A stretch of DNA of 64,000 bases from Dasyornis broadbenti (GCA_013397935.1 VZRN01003162.1:27462-91461); one strand, 5' to 3'. Shown: positions 39,982-53,931, counted from the first letter of the stretch. The notes: generated by a model from the sequence alone, not told the origin. Translations and numbers: made by a program.

Positions 39982-40010
39982 GGTGTAAAATGAGTCCGTC
40001 ATTTTACACC
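39982..40010. repeat. Perfect 12-bp inverted repeat with 5-base loop
   Basis: GGTGTAAAATGA (39,982-39,993) and its exact reverse complement TCATTTTACACC (39,999-40,010) flank the loop GTCCG. It forms a 12-bp stem of 29 bases overall, and pairing stops beyond the arms. It has no U-run for a pol III terminator and is too short for a microRNA precursor. It could be a paired binding site or a chance palindrome. Confidence 0.75.
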
Positions 40011-43000
40011 ACCTCTATGCCACAGAGAATATAGAGGAGCTGTGGCTCCCCACTGGATAACCACTCAAAGCTTTAAGTGTTCTTTTATTCAGCAAAAGCA
40101 CGGTTAAAATTCGGCAAACCAAGTGTGGCATGTAAGGCACTCAATTTCCACTGAGATTAGAGCAGATTCAGTGCATTACTAAGCAAGTGCCAGATTTGGG
40201 CTTCTTTATGTGTTACTCTGGAGAGTGAAGAGCTATCAGACTAATGATTAGGAGCGTATTTTGACCAAATTGTGCAAGAAAAATCTTCGTTTTTTTTCCA
40301 GAATATTGTGTTGGTGCTAAGCACAGGCTCTGAACATACACGGACATTTGAATAAAATGCATAAACAATAGGTAATTAAGAAGAAAAAGACTGTGACCAA
40401 CTGAAATAATCTCAAGCTGTGTCTGCAATTGTGGCACTGTTTGCCAGTTTAAATAAGGAGGGTTTTGTCACTTCACTTAAAAATGAATTTATAACCACTT
40501 GGCTCAGTCCTTGTATTCTAAAATCTTTGCTATGAAATAACTGAAAAAATATTCTGCCCACATATGCTGCAGCGTATTCTCTTTAGATGTTTTCTTGCTT
40601 AAAGGTCATCCACTGCTGCCAGCACTGGGTAAATAGCAGGATTTGAGGATCTACGTTATGAGAAAAGGCATTGTGTGAGAGAACAGGATGGTAACATTCC
40701 CTGTTCTGCAGAACTGCATACATTTCTGATCATCATGTTTCTTCTATATATATGATTTGGTGGGAGATCTGAGAAAAGAAATTACCATGATGAGAGAACC
40801 AAAGAGCCAAAGAGACCGACTTCCTAGAGAAGCTGAAGAGCCACTTGTACATACAGTGGCTTGGACAAGTGATTAACGGCTACTGGGACTTCTGATATTT
40901 AATGGGTATATTTCACAGATGTGAAAGAACATTTCAAGATAATGAAAGTAAAGAAAATATAAATCTTTTGGGATTCGAAAATTTTGTGTAAAAGATAGTA
41001 TATTAGGTCTATTGAAGTAATCTCTGTCAGTGCATCATTTTCCTAGGTTTTATTTGTGTTTTTTACATGGCTGCTAGAAATTTGCTTTAATAACAATAGG
41101 AAAAATTGCAGCCAGAGTAACAAGAAAAAAACTTCTCAATTTTGAGAGAAAAATCTTCCTGACTGGCAATTTTGATGAACTCTCTGAAAAGGACTAAATT
41201 CTGTCTCTTGGGACCATAGCAGGAAAATGAGAAAGATGTAAGCAAATGCACACTAACACTTTTAGACTGAGGAAGAACAGGACTAAATTTCATCAGGTTT
41301 ATTTATTTTAAATTGCAACAATAATCAAGGCCTTTAACTTTACAAAAACACCTTACCCTTTGGTGCATCTATAATGCAAAAGACACTAGAAAAGACAAGC
41401 AAAAGAAATAAGCAAAAAGTTTTACTGTGTTGAGACCTCCCTTCTCTTTGTCCTTTGTCTGAGAACTGTGCCCCAGAGGAAGGAGCTGAGAGAATACCAT
41501 TCAATTTCATTCTGGAATATAAGCACCTTCACCAGATTGGCATGCACTAGCCTTGCTTTCCCTACCAGCACAGGATGAAAAACTTTAATCATGCACTCAA
41601 ACATTTGCAGTGTGACTGCAAACAGCCAGGCATATGATGCAGCATCTCAGAAGCTCATTCCTAGAATGTGTGGGGCAGTTGCAGATGCTACAAGGCTTGG
41701 GATGGGCTCCCACAGGGTGCTGCCAGGGTGCTTGGATCATGCATACTGATACTCTCCCTTTTTCCCAGGGAACAATTTTTCCTTCCCAACTTGTCCTCCT
41801 GACTGCAGACACAGGTTTGAATCCTGCCCATTGTTCAGAGTAGTGAGTTTGGATTGTTTTTCTGCTCTGGCTGTAGTGATGAAGTATAGGACCCCTTGAC
41901 AGATACTCTTTGAACAGCACTGGCTCTGTAATTTTCACACATTATTGCCACACTTTTTGTTCCTTCCTTTCTTTCTCCACTCCTGCCCCTACATTTCTCT
42001 GCCCCGATCTTTTCCTAGATGAACCATCAATCCGTTATTACTTTCTCCCAGTTAGTGCCAGTTTTGCAATATTGATGCCCATAACTGTTATTTCTGTTGC
42101 CATTCCTTAGGTAATCTTAATCTTATGTGTTCTTACAGCTCTGGTCACGCAGACACTGCTGACCTTGCCAGACCTGACTACCCAGAAGACCCCAGTGCTC
42201 CTCTCTAGCTATCCATGAAGTTTGGTACATGCCTTCAACCTAAACACCTGTGAAATTCAGACCTGTTCTACAGTGCTCTCTGTACCTTTTGATAACATCT
42301 CACACCGTTATCTACCACATCCAAGGACTTCTCAGGTCGAGTTCATCCAGTGGGTTCTCATGACCTTTCCATCTTAGCCTCGCTGGAGTTCAGTCCAGTA
42401 ACCTTGGCACCTGCCTCAGCCCACTCAACTTATGCTCTTTCTGCCAATCTCTTATTTTATTTCACTTGGCATATTTTACTCTTTCTGAGGTTTTTCTTTT
42501 CCCACTTTTCAGCTGTCTTCCACTTAAAATCTTTCTATAAATAACCATAACTTAACTTTAGAAAAGCAATATATTGTGCTCTTAATCTACATCTGGCTGT
42601 AATTGCTGCAAGAAATAATGAGTCAGAGTCTGGCGTGCCCTGCATGAGCTCTGATGTCATGTGTGATTTCATATTACAGTATGATAAAGGAAAATGGGTA
42701 ACAGGATAAATTTCCTTGGCTTAGTGAAGAAATTTATGATCTCCTGCACCAATGCACTGTTATTCTGTTTCATCCAGCTGCAATGGTCCCAGCTCTAAAA
42801 TACAAAACACACAACCAGACCCCTGATGTATGCAAGGACAGAAAGATTGAGGGTTTGATATATTTGAATGAGTAAAATTGCTAGTATGAATATAGCTTAG
42901 ATCAACATGTTTAATATGTTACTAGTGTCCTTATCAGAGCTGACTTCTGGAGGATTCGTTATAGATCAGTCTAGTTCCAGATTTCCCCCAAAGGCCTGTA

Positions 43001-43388
43001 ACTCCTTAGGCATACCCAAATCAAAATTTCTAGTATTCTTAAAATCTGAGCTCAGTGCCTCTGAAAAACTGGGTCTGCTCTCAGTCATGAGTTGCTGTTT
43101 CTCAGAGCATCACACACATTAAATGTAGCCCAGCTTTTTTCAAAAGAATCTCTAGGCCTTTTTGTGTTCATAAGAAAATAACAGACAGAGATTTAAGTGC
43201 TGAACATACCATTCCTTTTCCCTTCCCTAGAGAGAAGAAATGCCACAGACGGTGAGATTTAATGCTTGCAAAATTGCACTATTTCATATAATTTCTATTA
43301 GTGTTGCCAAATGTGTTTTAAATTCTAAAGATTTCTTCTGTAAAATAACACAGACCCTTTGCTTTCTTCTATTAAAAACCAAAACTTA

Positions 43389-43420
43389 GTATATATGTGT
43401 GTGTGTGTTTATATGTACGT
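43389..43420. repeat. TA/TG microsatellite
   Basis: A short alternating tract (gtatatatgtgtgtgtgtg) followed by ttatatgtacgt. Confidence 0.8.
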
Positions 43421-44817
43421 GCCCTCTTTTAATCAACAACAGAAACCTGCCTTCAGGGCAGCACAGGCATTTATGAAGCAGCCAAGACATGGATTGTGCC
43501 CTTAACACTAGATATAATTTGTCAGTTGGGTGAATTTTAACACACATTGTGAGTAAAGAACGAATTTGACACTTTTTTGGGCCTCAATTGCAAAAAGGGT
43601 TTTACACTATAGCTGACTTCCAATTTACACAGTACTGATGTGTTTTCCTTATGATAAAATTCCAGAGCACTAGAAATGACTGGTGTTTCATTTCTACTTT
43701 CCATTCCCCATGTTTTCTCCAATTCTTATCAGTGCTGATTGACGTTATTCAATATTTTTCATACTCTCAATGTGATAAAGATCTCTGCCTTTTTTTCCTA
43801 TTACCACATCTGGTCTTCTCACATATATTCCAATTCCATTAATAGTAACATTTGAAAAATTAGGTAATGCTTTTTCATTTCTTATTTTCTCTATCTTTGT
43901 GTCTTATGAAGATAACACTCCTCCCTTTCTTGCTGCACATTACTGCCAGCTTTCTAATATGTAGTTTTATAGTCCTCTCCAGACAGTTAGATGCATCAAC
44001 TGAAACGTGATTTACAGTTAATGAGGCCAGGCCACACATTTTATTGTCTGAATTCACATTTTCCCTGTCATGTGTCTTTGCATTGGCATATCTTATGCAA
44101 ATCACCTACTTAGAGCAGTCACAGTTAAAACTTCAAGCTGCTCTGTCCTTCCTCCTTTGTCAGGTCACCTGTAATTTTCTAATGTATTCATAAAAGATAC
44201 CCTATGTGGGATTTTTTCTTCTCTTTTTGCTTGGGTATCTCTTCCTGTTGTTTAATGACCTATTGACAGAAGTTGTATATTCTTCAGATAGTTTTGGTTT
44301 TGGTCCAGTAAGTCCTTCTTGCATAGTTTCCTGTCATTACTCATTGTATTCCCTGACATCCTTCACTGATCTCATCTTTTCTTCTGTGCATTTCATGCCA
44401 ACAAAAAGTCACTTCAGGTCAGAGTTCATACAGTGCTAACTTCCTCCTGCTGCTCCTGTCAGATTCCCTTAAATCTTCTTTTCATCAAGTCACTAATCCC
44501 AGGCATATGATCTAATTGGGTGGTATGTTACAGAGCCTTAAATATGCCTAAGCATTACTGAATTTTACTTGAAAATATTCTTTGTTTTCTTTGTTTGCTT
44601 GTCATAATTCTCCTCTCTTAAGCTCCTCTATAAAGCTGCCTACATCTGCACTCTTGTACAGCCCATGCCACTTTCCTGTGGTATTTGTGCAATTCCATCC
44701 AGTATCACAAGACACTGTTAAATCTAAATGCTAGCTCTCAAATCCCAGAAAATTTTCACTGAGGAATTAATATCAAGGAAAATCTGCATATTTTCAGTCC
44801 CCATAAAACAGATGTAA

Positions 44818-44857
44818 TTTTTTCTTTTAACTTTTTCTTTTAATTTTTTCTTTTAAC
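44818..44857. repeat. Tandem repeat of ttttttcttttaac
   Basis: Three consecutive copies of a 12-14-base unit, TTTTTTCTTTTAAC / TTTTTCTTTTAA / TTTTTTCTTTTAAC, in T-rich DNA. Confidence 0.8.
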
Positions 44858-44887
44858 TCTTCCTACACGGTTAGATATTTGCAATGT

Positions 44888-44935
44888 AAAAAAAAAAAAA
44901 GTAAGAGCAAGAGAAAAGTAAGAGAAAAATAAGCC
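44888..44935. repeat. Poly-A run followed by AAGTAAGAG-type purine repeat
   Basis: Thirteen A followed by gtaagagcaagagaaaagtaagagaaaaataag. It is a purine-only low-complexity tract with an irregular 'gtaagag' unit. Confidence 0.7.
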
Positions 44936-45458
44936 TTTCCTAAAATTTTGTCTTCCTGTTGTATCAATCCATTTTTCTCTCCATGCAGCCTATTTCAGAT
45001 TCTGAAAACAGCTGCCCTTAAAAGATTCAAATGTATTGCAAATTTCTGTTGGTTGATACTGCTGTGTTCTGCAGTGGAATTTACCTGAGTAAACTGCAGG
45101 CTGTTTGGCAAAGCTTTCCTCTCATGTCATCATTCCCTGCTATTCGATGGCCCTTTATAACCTGAAACTTTGGAATCCTTCTTGTTGTTGAGGAATTCTA
45201 CCAATACTTTAAACATGCTTGACATTTTTCTGTTCATGCAATTAAGGCAGTTCAGTTACACCCAAATAACGGGAAAACCGAACATACACTTGCAATTATG
45301 GTTAATTGTTACTTTCTAGCAGTATTTTTCATTAACAAAATCTTTCTTGATGCCATTCAAGTGAGTGAGTAGTTTTGCTGAATTTTACATACATTTTCTA
45401 GCAAATTTATGTTTGCAAAACTCTTAACTGATGAATCTAGATTCTCTTCATTCCCATT

Positions 45459-45640
45459 TGCTTTCCAGTTAGGCAACTTTTTCTTCATCCTCCTCTGTGA
45501 TTTACACTTTATTTTGATTAATCATGCCATGTTACTAATACTTTGTTTTTAATACCCACTTCTCAAAGAAGTTTTGTTTCCCTTCAATCAAGAAACCCAG
45601 CATTCTTTTTCTTCAGTAGTCATATTCTTCTTGCCTTTTT
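45459..45640. repeat. Possible old dispersed repeat, copy B
   Basis: The counterpart of the block at 36,525-36,720, in the same orientation, sharing the ordered words listed there. Low identity and pyrimidine-rich composition make the relationship uncertain. Confidence 0.25.
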
Positions 45641-47667
45641 TCCAGTTGCCTGTCCAATTTCCTCTTTTCATTTACAAAAATGTTTATTTTAGTGGAAGCA
45701 TCATCATTACAGACAAAGATAATAGCAATATGGAAAGCTGTCCCAAGTTTAGCAGCAATAAAGATAATATTACTGACATTAAATGTGCCCTTCTTCAAAA
45801 TAAATTCCATTCTTTAAATTTGACATGGAAACTCGGTTGCAAGAAACCACATATTGATTTTTAGTTGGGAATGATAGTGACTCCTCAACTTAGTTAAAAT
45901 GTAGTGATTTGTTCAGGTTTATGTGGAACTTGTGTCCTGTCGTGTTTTTTGTGAATACAGCAAATCCACATCAAAGGTGGTCTTTTCTGCTGTTGCTGCT
46001 TAAAATTCAAGGATTTATTTCTTTAAGTAAAAGTATTTGAGAATCTTTCAGACTCTGAGTATTGGAAAAATTTGTCTCTCTGCCAGTCTCACAACTGCCA
46101 AAGAAAAGGGTGGGTTGGCACCTACTGTGTCAGTACACAAAAAGCCTGCATGACCTCCTCACACGCCTGACTGCCTTTGCTCGCTGCAGAAAGTCTGGCA
46201 CGGAGCCCCAGATGAAGTTACCATCTGCTGGGCCTTTGCATTTTCTCAACAAGGCTCCTACCCGCCATGGCCAAGTCTCTGTACAGAAGTCAGCATTGGA
46301 CAGCATCATGTTTTGGCTTTCCATGTCAGTGTTGAAAATGAGACTGCTGATGACACAGAAAGGAATTGGGATTTTGGCAACTGAGTGAGAGTTCATGATG
46401 CTTGGCACCAAAGCATGTGATGAGGGTCACATAATTCTACATAAGACCTCTTAGTAATGTAGCAACTGGCCCAGAATTTGCTGACTGCTTGTTAGTTATT
46501 GAACAACTCCAAACTGCCTGACCAAAACCCTACCCTATGTCTCCTCAGCTGCTTGTCGCAGATGACTAATGGCAACTGTTTTTGAAAGGGGACCAGGAAT
46601 GGCTTTGTAGTGCCTTTACTTTTCCACAGTGCTATCCAAGTGACTATGTACCAAGAGCCCTGAAACTCTGAGCCAAAACCTCTCCCTCCTGGTACATCTT
46701 CCATAAACAAGTTCTCTGTTGGATTTCAAATACAGCTGACATTGAAATATGCCAGAAAAAGAAACTTGAACAGAAGGATTATTTGATTAGAAATTCTCAA
46801 TATCTTTTAAAAAATTTAGCTTCATTGTTACCACTGGTATAAGTAACATAAGTAGGAAGGGAAAAATGCAAACTCCTTACACAACCAACCAGATGTAACA
46901 CTCTACAGTCAGCTGTGAATTACAAAAAAAAAAATTAAAAAACCACTCTTGGTGACTGTTCCTGTATTTCTGTAAGTTTCCAGAGGAATTTGAGGGACAG
47001 AGACTGGACATTATATTCTGACATGAAGCTTTAGAGATGACACCTCTAAAAATTTATTTTTTGAATGTTTTTCTTTGGAAATTTGTACTTAATTTTGACA
47101 AATAAGAAAAAGGTCAGTAATTTTACAAAATCAGCTACTAGTTAAAGGGTAACCACAGTAAAGGTTCATTTTCTGAACATATATCTGTCTTACTTCTGTC
47201 ATTCACTGCAAATGTCAATACTGGGAAGTTTGTAACAGGAGAGCAATATTATGCTTTGGTCAACGATGCCCTGAACCACTACTGTCTGAAAAACCTGTCA
47301 AATACGATCCTTGACTAATTCAATTACAATTTTAATCCTCAAATATTGTTTGAGCACAAGCTTTATTAATATTCTGAGTTTTAATGATGATCCTTGCAGC
47401 GCAATGCAGAGACTCTATTCATTTTAAGTTTTCCTTTCTTCCTTCCGTGATACGGCCACACCTACTACTGAAATCAAAGGAAAAAGAAACACTTAAACTC
47501 CCCTTCTTCAGCATAATAGAAACCAATACATCTTGACCCTTTTCAGTACATAAAGTGCAGGCAAGTTGTCCACAGAAGTGACTAAAAAGCCCTGCAATAG
47601 ACTTTTTTTCCTATGTCCTGCACATTTAACCTGTCTATCAGGCTGGTAAAGCAATTTCATTTGCTTT

Positions 47668-47681
47668 TCCTCTCTCTCTCT
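47668..47681. repeat. Short (CT)n tract
   Basis: About 14 bases of cctctctctctc, a minor microsatellite. Confidence 0.7.
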
Positions 47682-50557
47682 ATGGAAAAGTTGCCATTTC
47701 CTCTTTAACTCTGTTGATTTACTCTTTGCTTGGGAATTTGACCTGTAAGTAACTTTGACTTTTAGCAAGCACTTTTATGCCACTATATATCCTTCCTCTC
47801 TCCAGGTGTCAAGTTAAAATCTTGGCCATTTCAGGTGGAACATTGGAATAGGTGGAAACAAGCAATTTTCGTCTATTTTATAGTTAGTGGTATGCCTTTC
47901 TCATAATTCCTCTCTTTGGTTTAGTTACCTGCCATTTGAACATGTATTACTGTTCTATCTGCTAACAGATGCATGTTACTCTAACCTTTGTCTCCTCAGG
48001 CTTCATTTTCTTACTAAAACAAATAGCAAGAGTCAGCAGCAACCAAACAGTTATGCTCCTCTCCAAGCCTCACTCCCATCTCTTCTCTTAAATCTTCTAC
48101 CTGGCTACATCAGAGAGAATTTCTTCAGCTCGGTTCCTGGGAAAGAATCCAGAACTCTGAGTTAAGTGGGAAGCTGTCTCCTAGAGTTTAGAAGAAAAGG
48201 TAGAGACACCAGAATGGGACTGAAAATGACCAATGCAGTGATCCATCCAAAGCAAGTCAAAGGGAAATACTGAAATCAGTGAGTTTTCTGACTTCTAATT
48301 ATTTTCAGGGCTGTGACCTTGGATAGGGACTTGACAGCATAGCCTCGTAATGCCTTCTGGTAAGAGACCCAAATAATGGTTCTTCCCATGAACAGAGAAG
48401 ACGGTTTTGTTTTTTCTTTTTTAACAGGAAGAGGATGATGCATCACCTGTTTTCTATGGTAAAGTCTAGTTGTTATGGAAGTAGACACTCTGAAAAACAG
48501 AAGAAAATTCAGTATAGTCAGGTTGCTGCAAGTTCTTTGTAGTGCATTTTGAGTAATTTCTTAAACCTCAGTCTGGATCTATCCTTAAGACAGGTCAGTA
48601 TTGTAACATATGTTTTAAATTTTCATTGTGTTGGTGAGAGAGCTGGAATTAAATTAACCATCTAGGACATTTGACTGAAATTTTATTGCCTGTTTGATTT
48701 GGAAAATATAATCTGTGTTTATTTGTTAAATAACCAATGTTTACCATTAATAATCAATATATTTCTGTAATATGTGAATTGTAGGATTCATCAGAAAGAC
48801 CATGAAGAGAAAAGGAGGAAAGGCAAAACAGCTATATTGAAGATTGTCTATTAGAGTTCAAAGAACAAGATAATATTCCCATACAAGAATTCAGACAAAA
48901 TATCTGGGGTCTTAAAAGTGTGCTGCATTTTTGTTAATGTTCTCATTTCAAAGCTCGAATTTTCATTGACAGCACCTTGTGGAACCATTAGGCAGTTATT
49001 GAGAGGTACACATACTCTGAGACAGTAGGGGGAAAGGTCCTGAAAATATCAGCAGTGAGATAAACACTTTCCCCTGACCTCTGTATACCCTGTCCCATTC
49101 AATTTCTGGCACATAAAGCAAAATAGGAAGGAAAAATGTAGTTTTGCAACAGGCATCTTTCAGAATGACTAAGACCTCCAACTCCCCTCTTTGAATAACA
49201 ATGAGCACAGACAAAAACCAAACACTGGGATAAGTTTCCATCTCTGGTAGTAGGATGAAGGGAGAAGCAAGTCCAAAGATTATGAGGTTAAGAAAGACAA
49301 TAAATAAAATCTAATTGATTTCTATTGACACAGTTAACTTCAGTAAGGTAAATTTGAACAAAGTTGAACATACCAGGATTTTAGCTAATCAGCTGGTTTA
49401 ATATCTTTCTTTGTCTCTTGTCTCTTTCCAGTACAGTCATTCCATCGGTGGCCTCAGGTTCCCTTCCAACTGTAAGCTTCAAGACTATCTTCCTTCTTTG
49501 TTGTCCTCCCTCACAACTCTTTCCATGCAGACTTCCTGACTATGCTGTTGAAATAATGTTCCTCACAATAGTGCCTCCAAAACTCACTCCAGGAACACAC
49601 AAGACAGGAAATACATTGTGTGGCTGCTTCTCTGGTATTTTGTCTGTCTTGTCTCTTCCCCAGGGTTTTGCTCCTTGAGCTTATGATAGGTCCATGATTG
49701 TGTCTACACTGAAAGTGATGAAAAGCCAGTGTTGGCTGCCAGATCTCAGACCCAGGAACAGATCATTGTGTTTAAGCACTCTGCCAACATTTATAACTAA
49801 AAATATTATTTAGAGAACTAGTTAAGAGTTCTTTAACTTTAGATTTTAGCAGTATGATTTGATCTAGGAAGACCAGCTGTGGTGATTTTAGATATTTAAA
49901 CTTTAAGATTTGCATTATTGTTGATCAAAATGAACTAAACCCCTATGATAATAAAAAAAAAAATCCAGCTATTTGTCCTGCCTTTTCTTTTTATGGGCAT
50001 CCAGTTTCTCATCTCAATAGTTTCTTCTGTTTTTATGCTGCCATGAGCAAACTAATGGTTGAAAGGCTGATAATGTGACTAAAATCCATGTCATTATCAT
50101 GCAAATTGAGTCTACAAAAATGAACCTGGAATTTTCCAAAAGTAACTCTATTAAGACAGTCTATTTATTAAAGGCTGTCTTTTGTTCTAACTGCCCACTT
50201 GCCTGCTTCCCAAAGCAGAAGACTGCCATGTTGCTGCACTAACACAAGGCATGACTGTCTAGATTGTAGATTGGAATGTATTCAGTTCACTTCATACATA
50301 TATAATTTACTGTTGCCATTTTTTCTTGGACGATAACTTCATGGTTTGTCACTTTCTCTCTCCTTTGCCCAAGTCCTTTTTCTGAGAAGAGCATGCCCCT
50401 GATGAGAAAACATACGTTGCTTCTCTAGTGTTTTATGGTTTAAGCACACAAGACTCATTAAACTTTATCAGTGTCATCTTATCATGATATAGACAGAAAT
50501 CTGATTGATAGATTATAGATTAAAACCAAAGATTTCCAGTACATGTATGGTTGTACA

Positions 50558-50569
50558 TTTTTTTTTTTT
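50558..50569. repeat. Poly-T run, 12 bases
   Basis: An uninterrupted run of T in AT-rich DNA. Confidence 0.75.
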
Positions 50570-50692
50570 GCTTATCTTTCCAGTATTCAGTGGGTTGGAG
50601 AGAAATTCTAAACAGCTGATATTTCTTTCAAGATAATTGAGAAAAAGATGAATGAAGGAAATGCAAGTAAGTATCATTGACCTTTCCCTCTT

Positions 50693-50748
50693 GTTTCTGT
50701 GTGGGTTTCTGTGTGGGTTTTTTTTGTTGTTGTTGTTTGTTTTTTTTT
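50693..50748. repeat. gtttctgtgtgg duplication followed by GTT/poly-T tract
   Basis: Two tandem copies of a gtttctgtgtgg unit run into tttttttt, (gtt)n and a second T-run. It is low-complexity DNA. Confidence 0.75.
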
Positions 50749-53559
50749 AAATCATTCCATAAATCTACTCACATAAATTCTTTTGGTTCAGAGGTTTCAG
50801 CTGTTGACTGCTGTAAAAATGAACACTTCATAGGTAGGCAGTGAATCACTTAAATTTCCAAATTGAGAGTGACTCTCCAAATAGGTACTGATGAGCAGTG
50901 TGAACAGCACAGGTTCTGAAAGCATCACTCTTACTCAGTTGTGCCTCACTTTGCAAACAAGCATTTGAAAAAGTGAGGCTGCTTATGGAGTAAGGGTCAA
51001 TTTTGCAGCAACGAGTTTATCATCATTTACTTTCATCATGGGTTTTAGAAAGTGCTTTATGTCTTCCAAGTAGTGTTATTTTCAATCCCACAGAACAGAC
51101 AAAAAGTATAGCCTCTGCCAAAATTTGCAAGAAACCGTCCGTACTTACCAACTTCAGAAGAATATACATGTTATTTTATGCTGATATTTGGTTTTCACCA
51201 AAAAAGTAGGGAATGTTTTGAGAAACTTTGGTCATGAAGCAAAACCAAATTATTCCCATTCCTTCACTTTGATGTTATTTTCTTCTTTGCCACATCTGGT
51301 AGTGTCCCAGAAGCACATCCTTGGCAAACTTTCAAAGCCATGTGGCAATTCCTGAATTCTCATTTATAATATCACTACTCACTCTAAGAGAAAGAATTAT
51401 GCGTAACTTTCGTGCAAAATAGCTGGTTGTGTTTTTCACATCAACAGAAACATGACAGCAATAATAAAGAAGATGCAATGCAGACAAAATTAACTAAATT
51501 ATTTAAAAACCTCACATGCTGGCTACACAATACGTGATTGTACTTCCCAGAAAGCTGCACATGTGAAGAGGAATTTTAGCTCCTCTCTGTTGTTCAGTAG
51601 GTGCTAAGTTCTCAGATCCAAGCTCAGCAGTATATCACTGATAAAGGATATGCAGACTGAAGGAATCCATGTGTATGTCATAGCCATCTAAATATGTATT
51701 ATGTCAAAGTTAATAAATTATTCATAATTGTACAAACCTTTGGAAAATATCCTTCTTTTATCGAGGAAATTGTCACTTAAGTTTATTTCCCTTGTAAACC
51801 CACAACTCCTTCAGGCAGACTGGACTACCTTTTCACCACAAGCATGATGGCATCCGGCCTGCTAGAGAGAGTGTATCTACTCCATCTTTTTTCTTATTAA
51901 ATTATATATATACCACACTCTGATAAACATGATGTCTGAACTGAAGCAGATATGCAAGTTTCAAAAAACTAGAAACCCCTTCATTATAAGAAAAAACCAC
52001 GGTTATCAGAAGTTACTTTGATATTTAACCTGTGATTACCACAAATCACAAGAGGGAAAATGAAAAGCTTTGCCTGCTGCTTAATGAATCAAACTTCCTT
52101 TCTCTGAAAGTGAAACCTTATACATCAATGCCTAGTTTATCATGAATAAAAGAAACTGAAAATCTGAAATATGATCTCAAACTTAGCATATTATGTAGTA
52201 GCTTTTATGTTTTTTCAGAGTACAGAACAATGTAACTGAAAGAACAGAGCTTTCTCGAATTTAAAATCATGCAATTTTTCTGTTAAATTGATAATTTTCA
52301 AGTTACTTGTACATGAAACTGTGTCTAAATGAAAGCTACAATGTGTTTCTGTCACCTTCTCAAATGATAAGCTATATAATAGAATTATAAATTTGTCCTT
52401 GATGTTAGAAATAGCTTTCGATTTGGGCATGTAATGATGTGCCAAATTAATTCAGGACATGGAACTGTTCCAGCAGGGCTTAAACCCATTTATTTTAAAC
52501 AAAAAACAATGTTCCTCCTAATATTCTCTATTGCCTTGGTTGAAGAATATATGACATCTTTCCCCAGGAAACCGAAGTGACAAAGTTTGAAAAAGCCCTT
52601 CCTCTTCTGCTATCCAGAGAGTGCTACCTGCAAGGTGAGGGCAGCGTAATGCCTTAGGGCAGAGCATTGCCTTAGTAACAGATTTTAAGCCATGGTTGAC
52701 TTCAAATCTAAAATTTAGCTTTGCAGTGAAATAAAGAAAACCAGATGGGAGTAGGTGGTGAAGAAAGAGTCTTACAGGTTATTCTAATTGTGAATCTCAA
52801 GGGTTTTTACCTTTGCTCAAACGCAGAAGATGTGATCCTGGTATAAACCACCAGAATCACTTAGTTAAAAAGTATAGTACTGACTTCTCCAGCTGAAAAT
52901 CTGATCCTTAATGCATTTCCCATCTTGTCTCTCTCAAAGTTTATTGAACTCATTGACACTCACTTAGAGAACTACAGAAAAATAACAAGAAACCTTTTCT
53001 GCCTCCACCTTTAATTTAACAGAAAAAAGCTAAAAGTTTTTTTCTTCATGGTGTTATGGTCTGAGTCCTGCTGGGAATCTGCCCTGAAGCTTGATAGTAC
53101 AAACTCTGGATTTCTAAAACCAGCTGGTGTATCTGGCCTTGCTACTGACCTATCTGTTTGAAGTGTGCACATAATAGTTGAGGCTAAATTTTTGTTCCCA
53201 ATGAATTAAGGCAGCTCAGAGAGAAATCTCATGCTGTCTTACTGACCCAGGACAGCATACTGATGAGAGAGTTATCTTGTTCTGGAAGCTAATGGCTGTC
53301 TTTCAGCTTATTACTGTCATATTTCATATTGTTATTCTTGCAAACTTACTGATTATTTTCTTTCGTAGGATGTTCTACACCAACCTATGAGCTCCATTGC
53401 ATCTTATTTAGATCTGTCAGGGTTTAGAAGATAGGTGTCTGCTAAGGATGGTAGAAACCCATCTTAGAATAGAGGATATAACCCCCCTTCCCCCTAAATT
53501 GTTATAACTTTGAAATCAAGGGCTGTCAGGCAAAGATATGGGAAAAGGAATAACAGTTC

Positions 53560-53565
53560 TTTACT
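53560..53565 (-). promoter_or_regulatory. Polyadenylation signal variant in the LTR
   Basis: AGTAAA on the minus strand, a known single-base variant of AATAAA, placed about 150 bases before the LTR 3' end as expected for the R region. Confidence 0.45.
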
Positions 53566-53931
53566 AGTATCTATAACAAGGAAAACAAGCAACAACAACA
53601 GTGACAATAACAAACAAGCAAACCAGAAACCTGATGGCAGCTTCTCTGAGATACCAGACACCATCTCCCCCCACGTTTGGTGAAGTTACCGTCATGGCTG
53701 GCAGGGAAGAAAACAAGGTAGTCCTGAGCTGGATCCCCAGAGCAGCAGCAAAAAGAAGCAAATCCTCTCCTGACACCCTGTTAGTCAGGGTGGTGGTAGC
53801 AGTCCAAGTGAAAATGATTCTGTTGAAGCAGTGATCCAGCAGAAAATCTGGTCTCCACCTGAAGGTCCAGTGGAAAGCTCTTCTCCTCTGGGAATCCAGT
53901 AGGCAGTGCCTCCAGGGTTTCCAGAAACCAT

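Larger units (their letters stand above)
36413..41900. other. Intergenic DNA with microsatellite, hairpin and pyrimidine-rich tracts
   Basis: About 5.5 kb with no recognisable gene. A pyrimidine-rich strand bias on the plus strand is visible at 36.5-36.95 kb. Separate entries cover the microsatellite at 38,953, the hairpin at 39,982 and the possible dispersed repeat at 36,525. Confidence 0.5.
41901..53414. other. Intergenic DNA, long pyrimidine-rich segments, no gene seen
   Basis: About 11.5 kb. The plus strand is visibly rich in C and T in blocks at 41.94-42.54, 43.68-44.75, 44.95-45.66, 47.88-48.12 and 49.40-49.67 kb, mixed with ordinary AT-rich DNA. I recognise no repeat family or exon. 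The overlapping open frames on both strands at 46,062-46,411 begin with TTG and GTG and carry no recognised domain. Simple repeats are listed separately. Confidence 0.5.

Noticed and set aside
46062..46411. Overlapping open frames on both strands (108 and 93 codons)
   Set aside because: They open with TTG and GTG, overlap in antisense and show no recognised family; local composition explains them.
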